From: Erinaceus europaeus | Taxonomy: Eukaryota > Chordata > Mammalia > Eulipotyphla > Erinaceidae | NCBI RefSeq assembly: GCF_950295315.1 | Contig: NC_080179.1 | Location: forward strand, 75,186,136-75,250,135 | Direction: 5' to 3' | Length of the DNA: 64,000 nt | Shown: piece by piece, positions 1 through 9,100 of the stretch | How the letters are laid out: every line of letters begins with the position of its first letter | How positions within the stretch are numbered: the stretch's first letter is position 1 | The notes under the pieces: generated by a model | The model's database searches: none | Told to the model about the DNA's origin: nothing | Seen by the model: only the letters and a program-made list of their open reading frames with translations | Translations under genes and position numbers: made by a program

Positions 1-310
1 AGGTGGAGTCTGGGGGACCAAAGGTGGGGGGTGGCGGTTTGGGGTCTGAGGGTGGAGGGCTGGAACCTGGGGCCCTGGAGGTCACTGCAGAATCTGGGAA
101 GCAGCCGCGGGGCACCAACAGGCTTCCAGGCCGAGAAAGTCTTATCTGTGCACTTGCTGAAATCCCTATTCTTCGGGGCTGGGCTAGGAGTTAGGGCCCA
201 AGGAACTCCTCCTAAGCTGCCGACATCTGACCTGCAAAAACGTGCTGAGAAACCGAGGCCCTGAAACTGGGGTACATGAAACACACTTCTTAAAGTTGTA
301 GGAGTTTCTT

Positions 311-497
311 CTTTTTTTTAATGAAACCTTTTTAAAATTTATTTATTCCCTTTAATTGCCCTTGTTTTACTGTTGTAGTCTCGTTGTTGGATAGGACAGA
401 GAAATGGAGAAGAGGGGAAGACAGAGGGGGAGAGAAAGACAGACACTTGCGCTTCGCACCAAGTGCGCTTAACCCGCTGCGCCACCACCCGACTCCC
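311..497 (-). mobile_element. SINE-A, internally deleted
   Basis: TSD AGGAGTTTCTT at 300-310 and 498-508. About 70 bp between the pyrimidine tract and head is missing. Confidence 0.88.
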
Positions 498-514
498 AGG
501 AGTTTCTTATAAGG

Positions 515-760
515 AGGCAGACGACATAGTGTTTATGCTAAGGCTTCCATGCTTGAGACTCATGAGGTCCCATGTTCAAGCACCAGCACCACCAAAGGAA
601 AGAAGGGGGAGGGAGAGGCTTATGTTCTCACACTTACCTTTTAAAAAAGTTATCATTTGGGTGGAGGCGGGACATAGAGCATCCCATCAACGGCTTATGA
701 TGAATTCAGGACCTCATGCTTGAGAGTCCAATGTTTTATCCACTGTGCCTTCTTTCAGCC
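515..760. repeat. Degenerate SINE-D (+) and SINE-C (-) remnants
   Basis: GCTTGAGACTCATGAGGTCC.. at about 550-590 and ACCTCATGCTTGAGAGTCCA.. at 711-760 are recognisable but worn. Confidence 0.5.
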
Positions 761-964
761 AAGATTCCTTCCTCCCTTCCTTTTTTCCTTCCCCCTCCCT
801 TGCTCCCTTCCTTTTGAAGAAAGGCGAGAGGCAAGTCTTCATGTTGTTGAGTCCAGCATTCTACCTACTGCACACTATACCTTTATTTCAAATGTGAAGG
901 GCTGCTGCCTGGTGGTGGTGGCAGTGGAGTATCACCAGGGGGAGACTGTAAAGAACAGAGAAAC

Positions 965-1655
965 TGGCAGTCGAGTGGTAGCGCAGTGGGTTAAGCCCCC
1001 AGGCACAAAGTGCAAGGACCAGTGTGAGGATCCTGGTTCAAGCCCCCGGCTCCCCACCTGCAGGGTAGTCGCTTCACAGGCGGTGAAGGTCTGCAGGTGT
1101 CTGTCTTCCCCTCCTCTCTCCATTTCTCTCTGTCCTATCCAACAACAACAGCAGCAACAACAATTGTTGTTTTTGTTCGGGCTATGTCGTTTTCACCGGG
1201 CTGGCTTCACGGGCGGGTAACAGACGACCAGAGATTCATGGTTGAGCTGTAGGCAGTATCTCTTTATTCATGCAGGACGCAGCACAATCTAAGACGAGCT
1301 AAGCTAAACTCAAGGTACTGTAAAATTCACAATGCTGTCTTTATATATACTTGCCAAGTAGGGTGGAAACAGGATGTGACATAGAGAGGGTGGAGAGAAA
1401 AGTGACTGGTGAAAATCAGAGTTTGACAAGGAGGGGGCAGAGCAGGCGAGAATCCTATCACTGAACCACCAATGCCCTGGAGGGAAGGTGGAACTTGTTA
1501 ACAGAGGTTATGTAAATAGAATGAAGTGGTTATGTAAATAGAATAGTGTTAAGCAGGGGGGATTTAAACCAAATGAAACAGAAGGGGTCACATGCATACC
1601 AACAAACAATAATAACCACAACAATGGCAACAAAAAGGAATAAGTAAGTATTAAA
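965..1655 (+). mobile_element. SINE-A split by a solo LTR
   Basis: Head and body 965-1,164; the tail resumes at 1,611 (AATAACCACAACAATGGC). The LTR at 1,165-1,604 lies between. Confidence 0.88.
1165..1604 (-). mobile_element. Solo ERV LTR (440 bp) with 6-bp TSD, inside a SINE
   Basis: Read on the minus strand it starts TGTTGG and ends ACAACA, with a TATATAAAG promoter-like box and an AATAAA. The TSD AACAAT is at 1,159-1,164 and 1,605-1,610. The U5 portion resembles that of 33,898-34,233. The host is the tail of a SINE-A. No internal retroviral genes are present; six-base TSDs suggest a class II (beta-like) ERV. Confidence 0.85.
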
Positions 1656-1715
1656 AAGAAAACAGAGAGGAACTTTCAGGAGCCCACCCAGGACCAGCCT
1701 GGAGAGGTGGGCTAG

Positions 1716-2396
1716 TGTTAGGACTACGTGTAAGCCTGATAGAGCTTAGGGAGAACCACCCCCGTCCTTAGGGTGAGAAGATAACCTCTTGGTGAGTCTC
1801 TCTCAACCGAGGTGAGCATAAGGGGGGAAACTCAGACTTGGTTCTTTCCTTCTTGACTCTCAGGCCCACAGATACCCCAGTACTTCCCTCCATTCACTGC
1901 AGGCCACATGGACGCAGATTCACTTATTCAAAGTCACCTTCTGATCACAGAAGAACACACCTCATCACACACTTCATCACACCCCTCAGACCCCAGACAA
2001 GAGAAATTCCAAACTATATGGCCTTTTGATATCCATCTTCTCTCTGTCTCACCCTACGGGTTTAACCCCTATGCTTCTCTCAAATACCTTTGGATAATTA
2101 AGTTGCTTGCATCATGGAGAAGAACTGTCTTGTATCTCATCAATTCCTGTCATACCAGCCCCCTACCTTAGGGGCATGCCGACCGTTAAGAAACCTATAA
2201 TGTCTGACATATTTCAAGAATAATTCCCTTTGTTTGGTTTTCTATTTAACTCATGTCCACCTTGCTAATAAACGAGTTCTGAGTTCACACGCTGAGGAGC
2301 TCCCCGGTGTCTTTTACTTCGTGTCACCCGTCACGAGGGAGAAAGAACCAGTCCGAAACCTTTCTCCTGGAGATCACCCCGCCAGAGACCCCGACA
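1716..2396 (+). mobile_element. Solo ERV LTR (681 bp) with 6-bp TSD
   Basis: Starts TGTTAGGACTACG and ends CCCCGACA, with an exact TSD GGCTAG at 1,710-1,715 and 2,397-2,402. AATAAA at 2,267-2,272 is followed by a U5-like end. No internal region is present. It differs from the neighbouring LTR at 1,165. Confidence 0.85.
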
Positions 2397-3184
2397 GGCT
2401 AGCCCACCCTTACTCTCAGCAGCATTGTGGAGGGATTTCTGAGGTGTCACTGAAGGTATCTGTGCAGTTCAGTTTGAGGTCAATGGAGGGAGCAACTGTG
2501 TCATTGGTTAAGGCTGTGCATGTGACTCACCCAGGACACACACGCCCCACACAAGGGTCTGGGCTCCAGCTCTGGGGCCACCACACGGGAGGACGTGAAA
2601 GGGGGATTCGCGGGCAGGGCAGCGTGTCTCCTCTTTGTACACACTCTAACCCTAAGAGCAGGAGGTACACAGATACAGGAGGAAACGGGACATGGGGCTA
2701 GGACTGGGAGCAAATGCTAGTGCACCCCAAAGGGCTGGGGGAAGGAAAGCTGGGGACAGAAGCTCTGTGCCCAAGATGGAATTTTAAGGTCATGTACTTT
2801 TCTTGTGTCAAGAAAGTCTTTTGATTGGCATTGTCCTTTTGTGGCCTGCTGCCTGTTTGAGTGAGTGTGAGATCAAAGAGTGTCAGTGAGGTCTTTCCTA
2901 TATTAAGGAGTTCATGGCAACCACCGTGGGCCCTGTGTTTCATGGCTTGAGAGTCCAGCGGCAGCTGCCAGCTGTGATCACTGGGTGGTAGACTTGGAAG
3001 GTCAGTCGGGGTATTTGGCTGTTCCTTGGAGGCTCTCTCATATGCTGGGGTCCCACTGGTTGAAAGTCTGCTAGGGTACGTACGGTCTGATTATTTTACT
3101 GGGCAGGTGGGAAGGTCTTTCTGCTGGGGTCACCTTTGTGTAGTGGGGGGGCGGGGCTGCCTGTCTTTGATGGATCTTCTTTGT

Positions 3185-3335
3185 ATTTTTCTATAGAAAC
3201 AGAGATGGGGGAGGAGACACAGATGGGGGGGGGGGGACTGAGACCGCAAGCTTGAAGCCTCCTTCCACGTGCTGGTGGCCTAGCTCAAACCTGGCAAAGC
3301 TTTTGGTCTAACCACTGTGCCATCTCTCTGGCCCC
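3185..3335 (-). mobile_element. SINE-E
   Basis: AGCTTGAAGCCTCCTTCCA and GGTCTAACCACTGTGCCATC at the head end; a G-run sits at 3,226. Confidence 0.6.
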
Positions 3336-3665
3336 GCCTCTACCTAGTTCACATTTCCCCAGATACCCCAGACTCAGGTGTGTGGTGGTGGGCAGATCAC
3401 CTGGACAGGCTCCAGTATCACTGGTGACTCCTGCCTGCCCCTGCTGGCGTCCCTGCCTCTGACAGCTGTCTTCCTGCCTCAAGTCCCCCAGCACCCCAAG
3501 AACACATCTGTCACCTGCTCACCAGGTGAGAGAACTCTGGCCACAGAGCTATGACCTGGGCTCACTCCACAAAGCACTGGAGGGTGCTTCAGAGGTGCTG
3601 TGAGGAACCCAGCCTGTGCTGATGTTATGAAGGGGAAAGCTGTCACTTCAAAGAAACCTCAGAGG

Positions 3666-3898
3666 GGGACCAGGCGGTGGTCCACCTGGTTAAGCGCACA
3701 CATCACAGCGCGCAAGGAAGGACCCTGGTTCAAGCCCCTGGTCCCTACCTGCAGGGGGAAAGTAACAGAGACACTTCTAGCCCTGTGTCATCAGTCATGA
3801 AGCTTTCCCCCTGCAGGTATCCCTGTCTCTTTCTAGCTCTATCTTCCCATCCTCTTTCAATGCCTGTCTCTATCCAATAATAAGTAAACAAAGATATG
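3666..3898 (+). mobile_element. SINE-B
   Basis: GGACCAGGCGGTGGTCCACC head and a GTCTCTATCCAATAATAAG tail. Confidence 0.8.
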
Positions 3899-3974
3899 AT
3901 TACATCTCCAGCCCAGAAACTTGCAGGGAGCTAGCATAGGATGACTGACAGCCCCATCGTGCTGTTCTCTGGCT

Positions 3975-4350
3975 TCTTTTTTTTTTTTTTCCCCTCCTCC
4001 AGGGTTATTGCTGGGCTCGGTGCCTGCACCATGAATCCACCGCTCCTGGAGGCCTTTTTTTTTTCTTTTTTTCTCCCTTTTGTTGCCCTTGTTGTAGCCT
4101 CATTGTGGCTATTATTATTGCCCTTGTTGACACAATTCGTTGTTGGATAGGACAGAGAGAAATGGAGAGAGGAGGGGAAGACAGAGAGGGGGAGAGGAAG
4201 ACAGACACCTGCAGACCTGCTTCACCGCCTGGGAAGCGACTCCCCTGCAGGTGGGGAGCCGGGGGCTCGGGGGCTCGAACCGGAATCCTCAGGGCGGTCC
4301 CTGCGCTTTGCGCCACATGCGCTTAACCCACTGCGCCACCGCCCGATCCC
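3975..4350 (-). mobile_element. SINE-A, long form
   Basis: Carries the extra 3' domain (CTCCAGGGTTATTGCTGGGC..CTCCTGGAGGCC) and an intact head. A GGGGGCTCG duplication sits in the head. Confidence 0.92.
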
Positions 4351-4398
4351 CTCTTTTTTTTTTTTTTAATAGTTTTATCACTTAAAAAATTAAACATT

Positions 4399-4670
4399 GG
4401 GGGTCAGGCGGTGGCGCAGCGGGTTAAGCACACATGGTGCAAAGCACAAGGACCAGCATAAGGATCCCGGTTCAAGCCCCCGGCTCCCCACCTGCAGGGG
4501 AGTCGCTTCACAGGTGGTGAAGCAGGTCTGCAGGTGTCTGTCTTTCTCTCCCCCCTCTGTCTTCCCCTCCTCTCTCCATTTCTCTCTGTCCTGTCCAACA
4601 ATGACGACAACAGCAACAATAATAACTGCAATAATAAAACAAGGGCAACAAAAGGGAAAATAAATATTTT
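4399..4670 (+). mobile_element. SINE-A, full length
   Basis: Perfect 15-bp TSD AAAAAATTAAACATT at 4,384-4,398 and 4,671-4,685. Confidence 0.95.
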
Positions 4671-4689
4671 AAAAAATTAAACATTTAAT

Positions 4690-4832
4690 TTTATTTTAGA
4701 GAGAGACACAGAAGGATACTCCAGAGCACTGGTGAGCTCTGGCTTATGGTGGTGCTGAAGACTGAACTTGGGAGCGTGAAGCCTCAGGTATGAAAGTCCT
4801 TTCCAGGACCATTATGCTGTCACCCAATCCAC
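4690..4832 (-). mobile_element. SINE-D
   Basis: CCAGAGCACTGGTGAGCTCT and AGGACCATTATGCTGTCACC. Confidence 0.75.
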
Positions 4833-4833
4833 A

Positions 4834-5040
4834 TTTTAATATTTTTAAAGGTTTATTTCCTTATTTTTAGAGAGACAGAAAAATCAAGAGGGAAGGGGGG
4901 AAATAGAGGGGGAGAGACAACTGTAGCACGATTTCACCACTCGAAGTTTTGCCCCAGCAGGTGGGAACCAGGGGCTTGAACCTGGGTCCTTGTACATTGT
5001 AAGATGTGCACTCAGCCAGGTGTGCCACCACCCGGCCTCT
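4834..5040 (-). mobile_element. SINE-B
   Basis: CAGGTGGGAACCAGGGGCTT and a GTGTGCCACCACCCGGCC head. Confidence 0.8.
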
Positions 5041-5074
5041 CTGGCTTTCTTTGTATCCCCCCTTGGCTAAGATA

Positions 5075-5225
5075 AGAATAGAAAGAGCTAAACAGCTCAC
5101 CTGGGCAGTACACTGCTCTGCTGAGTGTGTCCTGCTAGTTAAAGCCTGCCCCACAACGTACTGAAGGAGGCTTCGGTGAAACCTTCACTCTCTCTATATA
5201 CCTAAAAGGGGGAAAGAAAAAAAGA
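5075..5225 (+). repeat. SINE-E-like fragment
   Basis: AAACAGCTCACCTGGGCAGT then ACTGAAGGAGGCTTCGGTG. Confidence 0.5.
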
Positions 5226-5608
5226 AAATGGAGGAGAAATGTGAAACACGTCACTTCTGCTCCACTGCACTAAGCACCGCTGGCTGGGTAGGCTGACCTG
5301 TTGGCCCTGCCATAAGCCGGGTACTTGGCACATGGGAGAAGGCCCCCTGCTCCAGTTCCAAACGCAGCCTGTGTCCACGGGGATGGACTCAACTGCCCCT
5401 GCTTTCTGTGCTCCATCCGGAGGATCCCTCCAGCCCCAAGGTCAGTAAGCTCAGAGCTGGGGGAGGGCGGGCACAGACCAAGGAGAAAGCCCCCTGTAGA
5501 AGCTGGGTCTGCTTCAATACTGCCCTGCAAACAACTCTGTTGGGATGAGCTCTCTCCCTCTTTTTTGGGCAAGCAAACCTGTCGAGGCTGGCTGTTGGCG
5601 CAACCCAG
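5226..5608. other. Unassigned stretch
   Basis: Moderately GC-rich; overlapping open frames on both strands have no recognisable similarity or splice context. No feature called. Confidence 0.4.
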
Positions 5609-5609
5609 A

Positions 5610-5762
5610 AGCAAACAGGCCCCAAGCTAGCACCTGGGTGAAAGCCCCTGTTCCCACCTGCAGTGGGGGAGCTTCAGGAGAGGGGAGCACTGAGGCAGGC
5701 ACTCCAGCTCTCGCCCCACTTCCTATCATTTTCTCTCTGTCTCTGTTAAAAAAAGGAAAGAC
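5610..5762 (+). repeat. SINE-B fragment
   Basis: CCCCTGTTCCCACCTGCAGT then CATTTTCTCTCTGTCTCTGT and an A-rich tail; head degraded. Confidence 0.5.
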
Positions 5763-5764
5763 AG

Positions 5765-5965
5765 TTGGTGCGTTGCACCAAAGTAAAAGACTCTGGGAGG
5801 TGTGGGGGGGAGAGTCCAGGTCCTGGAAAAGGATGACAGAGTACCTAGTGGGGGTTGTATTGTTATGTGGAAAACTGGGAAATGTTACGCATGTACAAAC
5901 TACTGTATTCACTGGCAACTGTAAAACATTAATCCCCCAATAAAGGGGGGGAAAAAAAAGACAAC
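5765..5965 (+). mobile_element. Young-looking L1 3' terminus
   Basis: Contains TGCACCAAAGTAAAAGACTC, ATGACAGAGTACCTAGTGGG and a terminal CCCCAATAAAGG followed by an A-rich tail. Copies of the same end occur at 6,000, 33,600 and 50,155. Confidence 0.7.
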
Positions 5966-5999
5966 AACAAAAAAAATAAAACTCTTCCACTATGGGGAG

Positions 6000-6265
6000 G
6001 ATCTAGGTGGCGGGGGTGTAGTAAAGTGTTATGTGGAAAATTGAGAAATGTAGCCTGGGAGGTGGTGCAGTGGATAAAGCATTGGACTCTCAAGCATGAG
6101 GTCCTGAGTTCAATCCCTGGCAGAACATGTGCCAGAGTGATGTCTGGTTCTTTCTCTCTCCTCCTGTCTTCCTCATTAATAAAAAAATAAACTGAGAAAT
6201 GTTACATACGTACCAACGACTGTATTTTACTGTCTGCTGTAAACCACCGCCACCCCCAATAAAGG
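6000..6265 (+). mobile_element. L1 3' terminus split by a SINE-C
   Basis: GTAAAGTGTTATGTGGAAAA and the closing CCCCAATAAAGG flank a SINE-C at about 6,056-6,186. A near-exact TSD (TTGAGAAATGT / CTGAGAAATGT) marks the insertion. Confidence 0.7.
6056..6186 (+). mobile_element. SINE-C
   Basis: GCCTGGGAGGTGGTGCAGTG start; inserted in an L1 end (see 6,000-6,265). Confidence 0.88.
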
Positions 6266-6284
6266 GGAATATATATAAAGGCCG

Positions 6285-6630
6285 GAGGCTGGGTGGTAGC
6301 ACAGTAGGTTAAGCGCACTGAGCTAAGCGCACATGGCGTGAAGCACAAAGGTCGGCACAAGGATCCCAGTTCGAGCCCCCAGCTCCCCACCTACAGGGGT
6401 CACTTCACAAGCAGTGAAGCAGATCTACAGGTTATCTTTCTCTCCTCTATCTTCCCTTCCTCTTGATTTCTCTGTTCTGTCCAGCAATAATGACAACAAT
6501 AAACAACAAGGGCAACAAGGAAAAAACAGCCTCCAGGAGCAGTGGATTCATAGTGCAGGCACTGAGCCCCAGTGATAACCTTGGAGGCAAAAAAAAAATT
6601 ACCATAAAAAAAGAACAAAAAAAAAAAAGA
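6285..6630 (+). mobile_element. SINE-A, long form
   Basis: The head contains a short duplication (GTTAAGCGCACTGAGCTAAG). The extra 3' domain ends CCTTGGAGGCAAAAA. Confidence 0.88.
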
Positions 6631-6734
6631 ATAGGAAAGCTCTCAGGGGAGGGGATGGGATGCAGAGTTCTGGTGGTGGGAATTGTGTGGAGTTGTCCCC
6701 CGCTTATTCTATGGTTTTGTCAGTGTTTCCTTTT

Positions 6735-6979
6735 AATTATTTCCTTTTTGTTGTAGTTACTGATGTCGTCGTTGTTGGATAGGACAGAGAGAAATGGAGA
6801 GAGGAGGGGAAGACAGAGAGGGGGAGAGAAAGACAGACACCTGCAGACCTGCTTCACCGCCTGGGAAGCGACTCCCCTGCAGGTGGGGAGCCGGGGGCTC
6901 AAACCAGGATCCTTACTCCGGTCCTTGCTCTTTGTGCCACTTGTGCTTAACCCGCTGCGCTACAGCCCGACTCCCCCAA
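6735..6979 (-). mobile_element. SINE-A
   Basis: TSD TGTTTCCTTTT at 6,724-6,734 and 6,980-6,990. Confidence 0.92.
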
Positions 6980-7150
6980 TGTTTCCTTTTTATAAAATAA
7001 AGGAAAAAAAAAAAAAGAACAAAAAAAAATTCTCTTCCACTGTTTGTACTAACTTTCCCTCACCCTAAGCCAGATCAACTTTCTATGTGAATAAAGCCTA
7101 AGAAACTCCTAGAACTTGAAATTCACTCGTGTGCTCACAGCATTATTCTG

Positions 7151-7300
7151 GGGCTGGGTGGTGGCTCACTTAGTAGAGCACACACATTACCATGTGCTAG
7201 GACCTGGGTTCAAGGCCCTGGTCCCCACCTGCAAAGGGGAAATCTTCACAAGCAGTAGAGCAGTGCTGCAGGGATCTCCATCTCCCTTCATCGAAGGGTA
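7151..7300 (+). mobile_element. SINE-B
   Basis: GGGCTGGGTGGTGGCTCACT head; tail short. Confidence 0.7.
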
Positions 7301-7304
7301 AAGA

Positions 7305-7715
7305 AATACAGGTGGAAACCACCCAGATTTCATAGTAATGAATGAGTAACTTGTACACATACAACAGGGCGTTACTCAGCGACGAGAAATATTATATATA
7401 TTTGAAATATGAATATATTATTCATAGATATTCAGATGTATTCATATATATATGGCACAACATGGGCTTTGAGCTACAGTGAGGTCAACCGCAAAACACC
7501 TCGTGTCCTAACGTCCCATTTACAAGAAAACCCCGGAATGGAAAGGTGCAGAGCCCAAACCCAGGTCAGTGGCTACCGGGGGCTGGAGCCAGAGCGACGA
7601 TGGGGGTATAATGGAGGTGACCACTAAGTAAGTGTGAGGTTATTTTTTTTTAGAAGAGGCAAAAACATTCTGAAGATTGTGGTGGTGGTTGTGATATGAT
7701 AAAAACCCTGTGGAT
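7305..7715 (+). mobile_element. Old L1 3'-end fragment
   Basis: Diverged L1M-like sequence: GGGCGTTACTCAGCGACGAG, ACAACATGGGCTTTGAG, TCAGTGGCTACCGGGGGCTG. An AT-rich expansion interrupts it at 7,390-7,455. Confidence 0.6.
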
Positions 7716-7740
7716 ATAAAAAGAAATTCAAATGAAGGGT

Positions 7741-7862
7741 GGGCGGGATGTAGCATTAGTAGTCAAGACAACTGACTCAAGTCTGAGGCCCTTGATGCTC
7801 TGGGTTCAGTACCCAGAACTACCCATCACAGCTGAGTGGTGCTCTGGTAAAATGAAAGGAAA
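7741..7862 (+). mobile_element. SINE-D, diverged
   Basis: GGCGGGATGTAGCATTAGTA then CTGAGTGGTGCTCTGGTAAA. Confidence 0.6.
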
Positions 7863-7916
7863 TGTCTGAACATGTGTTTATGTGTATGTACATAGCATGC
7901 TGAAGGAAGAAAATGC

Positions 7917-8050
7917 TGTGGCTGGTGAGATGGGTTAACTAGATTTTGAACTTGACTTTCATGCCTCAAGTTTGATCCCCAGCACCATATGTACCAGCAG
8001 AGTGGTTCTCTAGCTTCTCTGTCTCATGTGAAACTCATACCTAATAAAAT
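7917..8050 (+). mobile_element. SINE-C/D-like, diverged
   Basis: TTTCATGCCTCAAGTTTGAT and a CTCATACCTAATAAAAT tail. Confidence 0.55.
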
Positions 8051-8616
8051 CTTAAACAAAAGTACATGGATAAAATGAAAGGCCTAGGACTTTCAAGAGA
8101 GTGAAGTGGCCACACTCTGAGTCTGGGCAGGGCTGCGGAGGATGCCCGCTTGGTGACCAGTGAGCCAGGCTCAGAGACGCACTGCAGAGTCCTCTCTGCT
8201 CCTGTGTGTCTGGAACTCCCACAGCTAAAAGTTTCCAAACAAGCAACGTAGCAGTGAGAGACAGTAAACAAGGCCCAGGAAACACTCTCTCACATACACA
8301 TAGAAATGGCCAATAAATATTTGAAAAATGCACAACCTCAGTCAGGTTTAAGGCGATGTGAATTCAATTCTGCTCTCAGAACTTGGCAGAGATATAACGG
8401 AACGGGGGGTGGGGGTACAATTGGGTAAGTGGTGGGCCCCCAAAAGTAACATTCTAATATTTCCAGAGCCTGTGACTCTCTTCTTTGGGGAAGAAATGTC
8501 CGTGCAGGCGTGGATCAAGTTTAGCCTGAAGGTCACATGAATTTCCTGTCGGGGCATAGATCTGCAAGTGTCCTTACAGGAGAGGAGAGACCCGACAGTC
8601 GAGAAAGATCACTGAG
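8051..8616. other. Unassigned unique sequence downstream of IMP4
   Basis: No repeat or gene recognised. Short open frames on both strands are without similarity. Confidence 0.4.
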
Positions 8617-8790
8617 CGCCAGATGGGGACTCACCCAGTAGATCGTACAAGCAAGGATACAGGTTCAAGCCCCTGTCCTACATGCAGAGGGGAGCTTCTC
8701 AAGCAGTGAAGCAGTAAGTAATGCAGGTGTTCCCCCCCCACCCCCCTCTGCCTCATCAATTTCTCTCTGTATCATTAAAAGAAAAAAAAC
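8617..8790 (+). mobile_element. SINE-B, diverged
   Basis: GATACAGGTTCAAGCCCCTG, then CAAGCAGTGAAGCAGT and an A tail. Confidence 0.65.
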
Positions 8791-8987
8791 AGAGATCTTG
8801 TCGGCATGTCGTCACCAGGGATAAGAAGGTTCCAGTGTGGTCAGGCTTCACCCGAGACTTGCACACCAGACTGCTGGCAGGCCCGTCGCACTCACTCAGT
8901 GGGAGAGGGGCTGGTGTGGCACAGACCTTATCCAGGGCCACCCTCTCTCCGGCCCAGGTCCCTGTTGGGGCCGCCCACGGGTCACTG

Positions 8988-9100
8988 TCACTCGGCGCTC
9001 AGGAAGACCCTCTTGCGTGCAGTGTTGGTGTAGGGGTGCCAGCGCCACTCCACGTCTGCGGTGGCCTCTTGCTCTAGTGTGCCCAGACGGATCATGTACA
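8988..9100 (-). CDS. IMP4: IMP4 coding exon 9 (last) and stop
   Basis: Residues 255-291: YMIRLGTLEQEATADVEWRW, then HPYTNTARKRVFLSAE and TGA. Acceptor CCCCAG. Confidence 0.96.

Noticed and set aside
1165..2396. A provirus bounded by the two LTRs at 1,165 and 1,716
   Set aside because: The LTRs are unrelated in sequence, lie in opposite orientation, have different TSDs, and only 111 bp separates them.
3941..4385. Recurrent short proteins with [24 protein letters not shown] sequence throughout the window
   Set aside because: These are the antisense SINE-A body translated; the same peptide recurs dozens of times at SINE positions.
1..8987. Possible PTPN18 exons, expected beyond IMP4 from the human gene order
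   Set aside because: No phosphatase signature or plausible exon was found in any frame; the gene, if present, lies outside the window.
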